DNA from: Trichosphaerium sp. ATCC 40318
Lineage: Eukaryota > Discosea > Flabellinia > Trichosidae
DNA length: 64,000 bases
Direction: 5' to 3'
NCBI GenBank assembly: GCA_038496445.1
Contig: JALMLS010000027.1
Location: 186,001-250,000 of the forward strand
This document shows, in pieces, positions 10,514-21,486 of this stretch. Numbering within the stretch: the first letter of the stretch is position 1; the number at the start of each line of letters is the position of its first letter. Below the pieces are notes generated by a model that was not told the origin of the DNA, searched no databases, and saw only the letters and a program-made list of their open reading frames with translations. The translations under genes were made by a program, and so were the position numbers.

Positions 10514-12948
10514 CTAGGAAAACTGCTGACCAATTGGTTTTCCTTCATCATATGTGGCATTATTCACATCTTCATCAGTGACGGTCTTAAGGTTACTCCA
10601 CATAAACTTCTCATCAAACCACGCTCCAAGTTTGGCATAGTCTGTTTTTTGTGCATACGCCATAGGTACTTTGAAATAAGGGAGTAAATTATCCCAATTC
10701 ATACTAAGTTTCTTTTGGGCAGCAGAACTACGTTGTGGATCTGTAACCCAATCAATTTGTTCGAATGGTTCAACAAAACACTCGATACGAGCTTGTCTTG
10801 GCAGTGTCAAGTATGCATACATCTTGACAAGGGATACGAGATCATGCCATGGTCGTGGAGTAAAGTTGACATCACGTTTGTACTCCAGGCACAATTTTGA
10901 AGGTGCAAACAGAACGTTGCCTTGGAACAGAACTTCCACGCCTTTTTTGGCAGCACATGCCCAGTCAATAATATACAACTCATTTTCAAACCATATCACG
11001 TTTGTAAGTGAGATATCCCTGAAAGAGAAAAAAGAGTTAATAAGAGCATAATAAGTTCAAGAAAAGAAAAAAAGAAGAAAAAAAACCCACGTGAATGAGC
11101 ATACCTGTGTACAAATCCTAAATTGTGTGCAACCTTTAGTGTCTTAACAAGAGATGAAAATGAGCACACAAGTCCTGTAATAGAAAATTCATCTGCACTC
11201 AGCACTTGACCCACGGGTTCAGATACGAAAAATATTTTGTTAGGGTTCTGGTAACAACATCAGTACAAACAAGAAAGAAGGAAAAGAAAGAAAAAAACCA
11301 AAACGTACTTGTCTTCTAGGTTTCCACGATGTACATGCTACTGTTGGAACATGAGCATCCTCACACGGATTTAGCTTATTGAGTACGTCCACTTCATGTT
11401 TCGCCTCCTCCAGGAATTGTGGAAGGAGATGTTTTACAGCATAAGTCTTATCATCTGCTCGGACCTGGTAGACAGATGCTGATGCACCTTTACCAAGAAT
11501 ATTCGTTGCTGCATAGTAAGTTCCACCAATTTTAAACTGAGGTACGGTCCATCCAAGTTGCTCAGGAGAGCATGCCATGAGTTGGTTGATCATCTTTGCG
11601 CCCTCAGAGTCTTTACCGACAAAATCATATACTTCTGTAAAATAGAATTTATCGCCTTTTGCAGTTATGCCGTCCCACTCCATACGCAAGAACTGGACGT
11701 ATTTTTCATTTGAAATAACTGCTGTCACTGATGTACGTGTTGGTTGAGCAGCCACAAGGCGAATACAATACATCCTAGAAACTATGTTAACAACATACGC
11801 AAAAGAAAAAGCAAAAAAGTCACACATGCAGAGCACGAAAAAGAGATAAGATGTCATACATTATTTGTCCAAGTTTTGCTGGTTCAAAACCTTTAGATTG
11901 TCCCACAACCAACTTCACCTCCCATGGTACTATAATCTGATACGATGTTGGCAATGTAATACCAAGGTTTCTAGGTGCCAGAAGAATGTCTGGTTTAGCA
12001 AAACCGTGCGTAGATGTTTTTGGAAATGTGTGGTTACTTTTGGTGTCAAAAGCCATCATGTAATCAGACGTATTCCCCTTGTTCAACAGTTCAACAGTTT
12101 TCTCGGTGAGGTAGTCTTCCTTTTGTTGCCAGGTTTTCTTTGGTTTATCTGTGGTTTTTGTGGCTGTTCGTTGCTTGAGCATCTTTGCAAACACGTTTTT
12201 AGGCAGTCCGCGAAAATACTTTAAACATGAACCGTCGAACCATGACTTCTCCTTGAATAGTATATCTCCAAGGTCGTCGAATTTACTGTACAGTTCTGAG
12301 TACTCTAAAATAAAAGTGTCATTTGAATACACGTGTTATCACAAAAAAAAGAGTGGTAAAAAAACTGAGCGTACTCAATATTGAGAGAGAATGGAGGTGG
12401 TCCTTTCGCAGTCTTATCAATGCAATTGCAGTGCCATGTTCTTTTAGTAGTGCGTCCCTTTCAGCATCTTTCGCGTCTCTTTCAGCATCTCTTGCATCTC
12501 TTTCAGCATCTCTTTGAGCATCTTTCGCTTTCAATTTTCGAATCTCGCTCATAATAATTTCACGTTGTGCATCTTTTGCATCTCTTGCTGCATCTTTCGC
12601 TTTCAATTTTCGAATCTCGCTCATAATAATTTCATCCATACTCCTTTCTTGTTCACAACCCTCATCATATGGTATTGAACCAGTTGAGCTTCCACTATAT
12701 TTATTTGACAGACCTACGCGTGTGGTAGGACTAGTTGGCCTCAAGGTCTTTGGTGTGTGCGTAATACGGCGTTTAGTTGGACAAGTTCGTTTTATTTTGA
12801 TGATTCGGCGGCCTTTGTTTGCCAAATGTAGGGCAGGTGTTTTGGTTGCGTTTTTTTGCTTTTTGGTGAGCCTGTCGGTATTTAGTGGCGCTTTTGGGGC
12901 TTTGCGCTTGTTTGACGCTTTCTTGCGAGTTTCTCTGAGTTTGGACAT
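10514..12948 (-). CDS. REase-kinase protein, Crinkler-type, copy A (no SAP domains)
   Basis: Join 12948..12375, 12304..11860, 11774..11309, 11247..11105, 11018..10514 closes exactly (710 residues). The N-terminus is very basic (KKASNKRKAPKAP, then GRRIIKIKRTCPTKRR, probable nuclear targeting). A charged helical region follows, holding two copies of EIIMSEIRKLKAKDA and (R/K)DAERDA heptads. Next come a PD-(D/E)XK nuclease domain (GFAKPDILLAP ... VPWEVKL, catalytic D and E-x-K) and a protein kinase with LGKGASASVYQV, YAVKHL, HRDISLTN and IIDWACA (DWA in place of DFG). K, HRD Asp, Asn and metal Asp are all present, so both enzymes look active. This is the REase plus kinase arrangement of Crinkler-type effectors. 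No signal peptide or LxLFLAK-type leader is seen. Exons 2-5 have the same lengths as in copies B, C and D. Confidence 0.85.
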
Positions 12949-13012
12949 GTCGTCACTGTGCCCCTTTTGTGGGTTATGTGTAATACAAGTGTTTACTATC
13001 AGTGGTCGTTGT

Positions 13013-13039
13013 GTTGTTTCGTTAAAATAATGACTTAAA
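13013..13039 (-). promoter_or_regulatory. Conserved 5' element upstream of copy A
   Basis: The minus strand reads TTTAAGTCATTATTTTAACG followed by AAACAAC, about 65-90 nt upstream of the copy A ATG. The same block precedes copies B (16258-16287), C (54083-54111) and D (60048-60075) at similar distances. The core ATGACTTA resembles a bZIP/AP-1-like site. It could be a promoter or 5' UTR signal; conservation may also simply reflect recent duplication. Confidence 0.45.
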
Positions 13040-13348
13040 TGTGAGCTTACAGGTGAACATGTGTGGATTGGTTTTTTCGTTTCACTGAGACTTTGATTTT
13101 CCGTTCAAAAGTGTCTGTTAGTGATAACGCCTACAAGGCTTAAGATCGTCTCTGATAACCTATGTGTTCATGCCCTTATTCTAGTTAGTATTCCTGTTAA
13201 CATGTTCGTACATGGTTACCAGAATACAACAAACCACTAGTCATTTCAAGATACTTGGGTGATAAGTTTATTTAATAGGGTGAAAAAAACAATATTTACA
13301 ATGTGATGTGTTATTATCAATCTAAAATCCATCAATCTATTTTACAAG

Positions 13349-16206
13349 CTAGGAAAACTGCTGACCAATTGGTTTTCCTTCATCATATGTTACATTATTC
13401 ACGTATTCATCAGTGACGGTCTTAATATTACTCCACGTAAACTTCTCATCAAACCATGCTCCAAGTTTGGCATAGTCTGTTTTTTGTGCATACGCCATAG
13501 GCACTTTGAAATGAGGGAGTAAATTATCCCAATTAATACTGATTTTCTTTTGGGCAGCAGAACTACGTTGTGGATCTGTAACCCAATCAATTTGTTCAAA
13601 TGGTTCAATAAAACACTCAATACGAGCTTGCCTTGGCAGTGTCAAGTATGCATACATCTTGACAAGGGATACAAGATCATGCCATGGTCGTGGAGTAAAT
13701 TTGACATCACGTTTGTACTCCAGACACAATTTTGAAGGTGCAAACAGAACGTTGCCTTGGAACAGAACTTCCACACCTTTTTTAGCAGCACATGCCCAGT
13801 CAATAATATACAACTCATTTTCAAACCATATCACGTTTGTAAGTGAGATATCCCTGAAAGAGAAAAAGAGTTAATTAAGAGGACATAATAAGTTCAAGAA
13901 AAGAAAAACCCACGTGAATGAGCATACCTGTGTACAAATCCTAAATTGTGTGCAACCTTTAGTGTCTTAACAAGAGATGAAAATGAGCACACAAGGCCTG
14001 TAATAGAGAATTCATCTGCGCTCAGCACTTGACCCACGGGTTCAGATACGAAAAATATTTTGCCAGGGTTCTGGTAACAACGTCAGTACAAACAAGTAGA
14101 AAAAAGTAAAGAATAAAAAACCAAAACGTACTTGTCTTCCAGGTTTCCAAGAGGTACGTGTTACTGTTGGAACATGAGCATCTTCATATGGATTTAGCTT
14201 ATTGAGTACGTCCACTTCATGTTTCGCCTCCTCCAGGAATTGTGGAAGGAGATGTTTTACAGCATAAGTCTTATCATCTGCTCGGACCTGGTAGACAGAT
14301 GCTGATGCACCTTTACCAAGAATATTCGTTGCTGCATAGTAAGTTCCACCAATTTTAAACTGAGGTACGGTCCATCCAAGTTGCTCAGGAGAGCATGCCA
14401 TGAGTTGGTTGATCATCTTTGCACCCTCAGAGTTTTTACCAACAAAGTCATAGACTTTTGTAAAATAGAATTTATCGCCTTTTGCAGTTATGCCGTCCCA
14501 CTCCATACGCAAGAACTGGACGTATTTCTCATTTGAAATAACTGCTGTTACTGATGTACGTGTTGGCTGAGCAGCCATGACACGAATACAATACATCCTA
14601 GAACTATGTTAACAATGCACGCAAAAGAGAAGAAAAAACAAGTCCGTACATTATTTGTCCGAGTTTTGCTGGTTCAAAACCTTTGGATTGTCCCACAACC
14701 AACTTCACCTCCCATGGTACTATAATCTGATACGATGTTGGCAACGTAATACCAAGGTTTCTAGGTGCCAGAAGAATGTCTGGTTTGGCAAAACCGTGCG
14801 TAGATGTTTTTGGAAATGTGTGGTTACTTTTGGCATCAAAAGCCATCATGTAATCAGACGTATTACCCTTGTTCAACAGTTCAACAGTTTTCTCAGTGAG
14901 GTAGTCTTCCTTTTGTTGCCAGGTTTTCTTTGGTTTATCTGTGGTTTTTGTGGCTGTTCGTTGCTTGAGCATCTTTGCGAACACGTTTTTAGGCAGTCCG
15001 CGAAAATACTTCAAACATGAACCGTCGAACCATGAGTTCTCCTTGAATAGTATATCTCCAAGGGCGTCAAATTTACTGTACAGTTCTGAGTACTCTAAAA
15101 TTAAAGTGTGAGTGTCATTTGAATACACGTGAAAAGAGTGGTAAAAAACTGAGCGTACTCAATATTGAGAGAGAATGGAGGTGGTCCTTTCGCAGTCTTA
15201 TCAATGCAATTGCATATTCATTTGATTTAGCCAGCGCCTTTGTAGCACGCATATCAGCATCTCTTTCAGCATCTCTAATATCTCTTTGAGCATCTTTCGC
15301 TTTCAATTTTCGAATCTCGCTCATAAGAATTGCATTCACGCTCTTTTCTTGTTCATAACCCTCATTTGTGACGACCACCTGTCGAAGGCGCTTAGATTTG
15401 GTAGTTTCTGGAGAATCAGATGCGTTGTATGATATTGAATCAGTTGAGCTTCCACTTGACCGCCTACTGACAGATATGTTCAGTGGAGATGCGGGTGCGA
15501 TTGGACCAGTGGATCTCGAGGCTTTTTGTTCGCTTGTGGCACGTGTAGAAGAGCCTGGAGTCTTACGAGTTCGTTTTATTTTGATGATTCGGCGACATTT
15601 GCGCCTTTTTTTTACTTTACCGGCAAGAGCTTGGGAAGTTGGGGTTGATCCCTTGGTTACTCTTGGTCGAATAGCCGGTTTGGGTACTACAGCGCATTGA
15701 TTAGAAGGCAACACAAACAAGTAATTCAAGGTATTTTTTTTGAACCGTTTTTTAAAAATCCGCGGTAAAAAAAAAAAAGCGTACGTTTATACTTTGTTAG
15801 GAGACTAACGGCCAATTGCGCCTTTACTTTTTTACCAATTGGCACTTCAAGGCTTCTACATAGATCCTTTAATTCTGGCACCTTCAAACGCTGCAATTGG
15901 ACTAGAATAACGGTTATTGATCAATAAGTGTCATTAAACGCAAAAAAAAAAAGTACTAAAAAAGGCTACCGTACGTGTTTTAGGATGCTGTTCAATGGTA
16001 TCAACTAATTGTTGAGCGGTACGGCCTTTTGTACTCAACTTTAGAGCAGAACAAATGGCGCGCAGCTCCCTTCGCGGAAATTTAGTCATCACTGACGCCA
16101 CTGTCAAGTGCTTTTGCTTTTTTGCTGCCCTTCTGGTGGATAGTGGCGCCTTTGGAGCTTTGCGCTTATTTGACGCTTTCTTGCGACCTCCCCTCAGGTT
16201 GGACAT
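13349..16206 (-). CDS. REase-kinase protein, Crinkler-type, copy B (two SAP/HeH domains)
   Basis: Join 16206..15975, 15901..15785, 15686..15159, 15094..14650, 14597..14132, 14070..13928, 13853..13349 closes exactly (811 residues). Exon 1 carries a basic leader and a SAP/HeH-like helix pair (KFPRRELRAICSALKLSTKG, residues about 40-73). Exon 2 is a second SAP-like domain (LKVPELKDLCRSLEVPIGKK, about 80-115). Exon 3 is Ser/Thr-rich with KKRRKCRRIIKIKRTRK (NLS-like) and a charged coil. Exon 4 is the PD-(D/E)XK nuclease, with putative D398, E421 and K423. Exons 5-7 form the kinase (K in YAVKHL, HRDISLTN, IDWACA). SAP domains bind DNA/chromatin, so a nuclear DNA-directed role is inferred. The gene lies head-to-tail with copy A and has no frame lesion. 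Confidence 0.87.
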
Positions 16207-16257
16207 TATCGCTTCCCCCTTTTGGGCTCGTTTGATTTGCCGTCAGGTGGTCATAAT

Positions 16258-16287
16258 GTTGTTTCGCTAAAAAATAATGACTTAAAA
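16258..16287 (-). promoter_or_regulatory. Conserved 5' element upstream of copy B
   Basis: The minus strand carries the shared TTTTAAGTCATTATT / AGCGAAACAAC block, 52-81 nt upstream of the copy B ATG. A further CACGTG followed by a T-rich CTTTTGT lies at 16375-16389, about 170 nt upstream. It has counterparts 184-191 nt upstream of copies C and D. Confidence 0.45.
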
Positions 16288-16482
16288 CTTAATCCAAGCT
16301 AAGCCAAATACTTGTGAACAGAGGACACTTCGAATTTCTTGAGCTATAGTGGTTTAAAAACGTGAAACGTTAACCACGTGCTTTTGTGCTTCCAAGGACC
16401 AACAATACGCATAGACACCTCTCTTTTGCCATTTGTAAATTGCACGATATACAACTTACCGTTCTTGGATACTTAATATTGC

Positions 16483-16581
16483 GTACCCTTCAAGTCAAAC
16501 ATTAAAATAAATACGCTGTTGTAGTTGCTTGTTTTACACAGGCCAAAGTGAATAATATTTAATGTTTGACTTGAAGGGTAC
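16483..16581. repeat. Perfect 24-bp inverted repeat with 51-nt loop
   Basis: The left arm 16483-16506 (starts GTACCCTTCAAGTC) is the exact reverse complement of the right arm 16558-16581, with 51 nt between. It sits between REase-kinase copy B and the F-box/MORN gene, outside any ORF I can support. It could be a hairpin RNA precursor or the remnant of a palindromic element. Confidence 0.7.
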
Positions 16582-16863
16582 AATAGTGATACTATCGCAT
16601 GCATTGTCATAGATATTAACATTTAGACATAACACAATTAATAGTACAATATGCCATCTGCAGGGTGATTCAATGCAGTATACTGGTGTTAACAATTGTG
16701 CTCACGTGACAGTTGAAGGTCACTAAAACTTAAGGTTGTTTTTGCGATATTTATAGTGCCATATTTAGAGCTGATTGAAAGTGCATAGTCTTCTAATTTC
16801 TAAACATTGATTGCATAGTATTTAACGTTAACACCCTTGGATCAGGCACTATCAGTTAAAACA

Positions 16864-17926
16864 ATGAAAAGGGTAGGAAGCACCTTTGTGTATCAATTCC
16901 TTCTAATGAACACAATAGGTTAAAACAAAGGCAAATCAAACACAAGCTAGTATTCCTCAAATATTAACGCTTCCTGGCGACGTTTTCAATTGTATAATGG
17001 ATACTAACTGTGACGTGTATTTAAAACTACCGCTAGTTTGTAAGAGGATAGCAACCTCAACCAGGTTCAATGGTGCTTTCAAGAAGCACGGAAAATGGCT
17101 ACAGCGAGATTACTCAGGCAGATTGATTAAGGAAAGTTATTTTTTAAACGGTCAACTACATGGACCTACAAAAAAATGGGGTGCCCAGAGCTTAGTTTTC
17201 TATTGCAACTACATCAATGGAAAACGACATGGAGAGGAAAAGGCGTGGTATGGAAATACCCTATTATTAAAATCGCACTACCACTTCTTGAACGGAAAAC
17301 CACACGGTGACTGCCTTGAATGGTTTGAAAATGGGGACCCAAAGACGCAATGTACGTACACCAACGGACAAAAACAGGGAGATTGCCTAGAATGGTTTGA
17401 AAATGGGAACAGTTTAAAGACACAATGTACTTATGCCGATGGACTAAAACACGGAGACTGCCTAGAATGGTTCGAAAATGGGAACAAAAAGAGACATTAT
17501 TCGTACACCAAAGGTAAAGAAAACGGCGAGTTTAAACGGTGGATTGAAAGCGGTATTTTGCAAAAACATGAGCACTATGTACATGGTACGTTGCATGGAG
17601 AGGCCAGGGGTTGGGATATCGTCGGTAACTTAACTAGTCATTGTCACTTTGTAAAAGGTGCTGTCGAGGGAAAGTTCACACGTTTTTTTTATAATGGCAA
17701 TGTGGAGTCAGAGTGTCAATATGTTAATGGCACACGTCATGGGGAATTTAAAAAATATTTTTATGATGGTAGTATATGCAAGGAGGGTACTTACATTAAT
17801 GGTAAGCGTGAAGGGATACAGACACAGTATTGCATAAAAGGAAAAAAAAGAGTTTGCCACTATGAAAATGACCAAAAAGTCATTGTTAGTACAAAAAAAT
17901 CATTTACCTGGTACACCAGTGACTAA
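16864..17926 (+). CDS. F-box protein with MORN/YwqK-type repeats
   Basis: A 9-nt first exon 16864..16872 (Met-Lys-Arg), a 46-nt intron (GTAGGA...AATAG, with CTAAT branch region) and exon 16919..17926 give 338 residues. ILTLPGDVFNCIM then VYLKLPLVCKRIA is an F-box-like helix set, the motif that binds SKP1 in SCF ubiquitin ligases. About ten imperfect 22-24 residue repeats follow of the type NG.LHG..K.W..NG with variable tails, for example GDCLEWFENGNKK. These are MORN/YwqK-like repeats, giving a beta-rich binding surface. Without the intron the ORF starts at an internal ATG (16997) that would cut the F-box. The gene clusters with two F-box/LRR genes, suggesting a local family of substrate adaptors. 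Confidence 0.72.
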
Positions 17927-18187
17927 AAAATGCAGTCAAACTCGTTTACGACTGCACAGATACGGATGATAATTTGGAAAAACGTCTCGATAATAAACTA
18001 TTTACAAAACGAGTTTATTTGGGCTAAAAAGCCTGATTTTTCGGGACGGTTGTGAACTTAGGTAATGTTTTGCAACTCTTGCAAGCTATACATTAGTGTA
18101 TAAGAACAGAAAGTCACGTGCGTGCTACAAATCGAAGTGGCTGTTTAACAGTAGGCATAAAAAAAAAAATAGCTTGTGAGTATTGAT

Positions 18188-18540
18188 GGCGTAGCCTAAC
18201 GCCCTTCCGTTATGAATATTCATTGTCCCGTAAGCCATATTCATGAATATTCATGGGCGTTTGGTGAGTCAGGATGTTGAGGAACTTTTGGTTTGTAGCA
18301 CCTAGAGATATTCCAAATGGATAGATTCAACAAGTTACATTTGAAAACCGAATTGGAATAGTCAACAGAACACCAAAACCCACAAATCCAGTCAAAATCA
18401 GCCATCAAATTGCACAATTTTCGACCGTTTACTGTGTGCATGAATAATGAATGAATTTTTTTAGTCGTGAATATTTGTGTATGTAGGCTTATTTGAATAT
18501 TCAAATTATTCATTCATAACGGAAGGGTGTTAGCGTAGCC
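18188..18540. mobile_element. hAT-like MITE with terminal inverted repeats and 8-bp target site duplication
   Basis: The element 18196-18532 (337 bp) begins TAACGCCCTTCCG and ends CGGAAGGGTGTTA. The terminal inverted repeats are 21 bp with one mismatch. It is flanked by identical 8-bp direct repeats GCGTAGCC (18188-18195 and 18533-18540). The interior is AT-rich, with further ATGAATATTCAT-type palindromes and no transposase. An 8-bp duplication is characteristic of hAT-superfamily transposition, so this is a non-autonomous hAT-type element (inference from the target duplication). Confidence 0.78.
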
Positions 18541-18603
18541 TAGGATAAAATATAACAACTTTTCTTCGTTTTAAAAGTATTTATTTACTCAGTGCCAGCA
18601 CAG

Positions 18604-19797
18604 TTACATGTATCGGTAAATGGAAATATGCGTATCCTCATAAATCTCTCTCAAAGAGCTTTCCAGAAACATGTCATAATAATTAACAAAAATAGTGAGC
18701 ATACGATCAAATGAAACTGAGCTTTCACGAGATACTGAAACAGCAAAAAGACCTTTAGGTACTAGTGCTTTGATACCTTCATTTGTCACGTGATTACAAT
18801 CGTTAAGGCCAATAGTATGAACTCCAACAAGTGCTTTGACACCCTCATCTGTAACTGAAGTACCTTCTAGATTAATGGCATGAACTCCCGCAAGTGTTTT
18901 GACACCTTCATCTGTCACAGCAGTGTTGCAGAGATCAATGGCGTAAACTCTAGTGAGAGCTTTGATTCCCTTATCTGTAACCGAAGTGCCTCCAAGGTGA
19001 ATAATAGAAACTCCTGCAAGCGCTTTGATGCCTTCATCTGTAACTGAAGTTTCATCAAGGTAAATCGTATGAACTCCTGCAAGCGCTTTAATGCCTTCAT
19101 CTGTAACTGGAGTGCTTGATAGGAAGATGGAGTGTACTCCTCTTAGTGATTTTATACTATCATCGGTCACCGAAGTGTCAGTGAGATCAATGGTATGTAC
19201 ACCACTTAATGATTTAATTCCTTCATCTGTTACATTTGTGAGCATTAAATCAATAGTATGAACACCTTTTAATGCTTTAATACCATTGTCCGTAATACTT
19301 TTACAAGCACAAAGGCAAATAGAATGAACGCCATTTAGTGCCGTTATACCCTCATCAGTCACTGAAGTACGAGATAGGTCTATCGCATGTACACCACTTA
19401 ATGCCTTTATACCTTCGTCTGTCACATATTTGCAACGCCCCAGACCAATAGCATCAACACCTGCAAGTGCTTTTAAATCCAAATCATTAATGACACTACT
19501 TTTTTCATAGGCTTCTACGGACCTTCTAATAAAAGATGTATCAATATTAGAACATCCTCGTAGCAATGAATATGATGTGTTGTTCTCAACATTCACAACA
19601 ATGATAGTGTTGTTCATGATTCCTTTGTACTGTCTAATCTTTAGAATATCCTGAATGCTATACAGATATATCTTTTTGTATCCAACAACATCATGGATAA
19701 TATCAGCCATCAAACGACACGATTGAGCAATATTGAACCTTGATTTGGCATCTGTATGATGTACAATAGTTGCAATAACCTCTGGAGGAAAATCCAT
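18604..19797 (-). CDS. F-box/leucine-rich-repeat protein
   Basis: ATG at 19797 gives 397 residues. Residues 1-45 (MDFPPEVIATIVHHTDA...) form an F-box. Residues about 105-350 hold about eleven short LRR units of 20-24 residues of the form GVHTIDLSxTxVTDEGIKAL, the cysteine-containing/AMN1-like LRR type without most cysteines. The units are very alike at DNA level, which favours unequal exchange. The protein is a likely SCF substrate adaptor. It may also have an upstream exon (19882..20177) that splices in phase. Confidence 0.8.
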   Translation of the reverse strand: MDFPPEVIATIVHHTDAKSRFNIAQSCRLMADIIHDVVGYKKIYLYSIQDILKIRQYKGIMNNTIIVVNVENNTSYSLLRGCSNIDTSFIRRSVEAYEKSSVINDLDLKALAGVDAIGLGRCKYVTDEGIKALSGVHAIDLSRTSVTDEGITALNGVHSICLCACKSITDNGIKALKGVHTIDLMLTNVTDEGIKSLSGVHTIDLTDTSVTDDSIKSLRGVHSIFLSSTPVTDEGIKALAGVHTIYLDETSVTDEGIKALAGVSIIHLGGTSVTDKGIKALTRVYAIDLCNTAVTDEGVKTLAGVHAINLEGTSVTDEGVKALVGVHTIGLNDCNHVTNEGIKALVPKGLFAVSVSRESSVSFDRMLTIFVNYYDMFLESSLREIYEDTHISIYRYM

Positions 19798-19881
19798 AAT
19801 GATAGGTTCTTTGTGTGTTGTCTGTTGCTGTGTTCTTTTTTTGTTGTTAGTGTGATCAGAAGTAAACAGTTTTTAGCGTAC

Positions 19882-20177
19882 TGCCTTGTTTGTTTGCGCT
19901 TTGTTAACTTTTTGTCCTCAGACTCAACTTGTGAAACTCGTGTAGGTAAAATCGAGTCTGTTGGAAGTATTGTATGCAGTTTGCTTGTGTCATCAGTGGT
20001 TTTGAAGAGATATTCATCTAATTGTCGCAGATAGTGTGCATTTGCGACGTTTAAAATGGTTTCGAGTTGGTTACTGAATGTTGTAAGCTGTTCGGCTTTA
20101 ATTTTACTGAATTCTTCTTTGTGGTTTGTCTTGTAGTACACAATAGCCTGTTCAACAGATACAGAGGGAAAAATCAT
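19882..20177 (-). CDS. Possible N-terminal exon of the F-box/LRR gene
   Basis: An open frame starting MIFPSVSVEQAIVYYKTNHK, with helical, charged character, ends before a GTACGC donor at 19881. Joining to an AG just before AACACAGCAACAG would keep phase (2+1) and read through to the F-box ATG at 19797. The acceptor is A-rich rather than pyrimidine-rich, so a separate short gene or a 5' leader is also possible. Confidence 0.35.
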
Positions 20178-20322
20178 GATTTGCTATGTGTGGCGCTTGT
20201 TCGACATGTCCAAAATTCACTGAACTCGCTCAGAAACTATTTGACTACTAAGTCGTTCCATTTTCAAATACCAAAATCTGCCCATTACAACAACAAAATT
20301 TGGCACCAATTACTTTTTTACA
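20178..20322. promoter_or_regulatory. Short divergent promoter region between two F-box/LRR genes
   Basis: Only 145 bp separates the minus-strand ATG (20177) from the plus-strand ATG (20323). Any promoters for the two divergent units must sit here or overlap the coding regions. No TATA box is obvious. Confidence 0.4.
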
Positions 20323-21441
20323 ATGCAACACAATACCAGGTAATTTTTGAAGCACCTAAACTGTGTTTTGACGTGAACTAGAATAGAACTCGATTTATTG
20401 AGCCTACCTACCGAAATCCTCGCTATAATACTCTCCGGAGGCGAAAATACGCGTAAAATGGGATGTTGTTGCAAATACTTGTACAATATTGTACAACGCT
20501 TTGTGGGATATGGTAGCGTAGAAATAAGAGCACTCGAGATGTTTTCTTCGCTTTCTGACAGTCCTTTGTTGAAAAACACAGATTTCAGTGTTTCGAAAAG
20601 GATACGCCGTAGCGTAACTGGCGAACACTTAAAACACCTCAAAGGTATACGTACATTAAGCCTTGTAGGTTGCGAGAAGATAACAGCCGAAGGATTCAGA
20701 TTTCTCAGTGGCGTTGAGTCTATAAACGTTGAGTTTACGCGGATTACAGATGAAGGCCTAGCGTCATTTGCTGTCGCCAAGAATGTAAATATAACTAACT
20801 GTCGTTTCATAACTGATAAGGGCGTTCAAGCTCTTAAAGGAGTGCATACTATCAATGCCTCTAAGACACGTATTACAGATAAAGGTGTTGTAGCTTTCTC
20901 AGGATCTTACAATATAAGCCTTGCTTGTTGTACTGATATCACGGATTCTGGTATAAAAGCTTTAGCTGGTGTACATACAATAGACTTGTCTAAAACGTCT
21001 GTGGGCACTGAAGGACTCAAAGCTCTTCGTGGTGTACATACCATTGCATTATGTAATTGTAAATCTGTTAATGATGAAGGTGTTAAACATCTTGCTGGCG
21101 CTTATGAAGTCAACTTGAGAGGATGTAGACAAGTTACAGATGAAAGTGTGAAGTCATTAAAAGGTGTACATACAATTAATTTATTCGGAGTTAAAGTTAC
21201 TGATGAATCACTCTTCGCACTTGCTGGTGTTCATTCTTTGAATATCGGAGGTAACAGGAACGTGAGTGATGCTGGTTTAAGAGCTATTGCTGGTGTACAC
21301 TCATTGTGGATGGAGAGGTGCTATAACACTACTGAGGAAGGGATAAAGGCTCTTGTTGGTATAAAATACCTTAATGTAAGAGGTACAAAACTACAGCAAG
21401 AAACTGTGGATGTCCTTGTTGGTACAACCATACAAAAATAA
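20323..21441 (+). CDS. F-box/leucine-rich-repeat protein
   Basis: Exon 20323..20339 (Met-Gln-His-Asn-Thr) joins across a 42-nt intron (GTAATT...ACTAG) to 20382..21441, giving 358 residues. LLSLPTEILAIILSGGE then CCKYLYNIVQRFVG is an F-box. About twelve LRR units follow of the type GVHTIxLxxCxxVTDEGVKAL, several with the Asn/Cys position kept (LTNCRFITDKG-like), as in FBXL proteins. It is paralogous to the minus-strand gene at 18604-19797 and divergently placed. Without the tiny first exon no ATG precedes the F-box. Confidence 0.78.
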
Positions 21442-21486
21442 ACACATGTCACTTGATAAATAATGTATTTGTACAAAGAATAATTC

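Noticed and set aside
11865-12224. Long antisense ORFs opposite the REase exons of all four REase-kinase copies
   Set aside because: They are shadows of the conserved coding strand and show no independent splice sites or domains.
17280-17480. Regular direct repeats that might look like a CRISPR array
   Set aside because: The repeats are translated MORN/YwqK units within one open frame, and the genome is eukaryotic.
20398-20400. TTG as start codon of the F-box/LRR gene
   Set aside because: A 17-nt exon with ATG at 20323 splices in phase, so no alternative start is needed.
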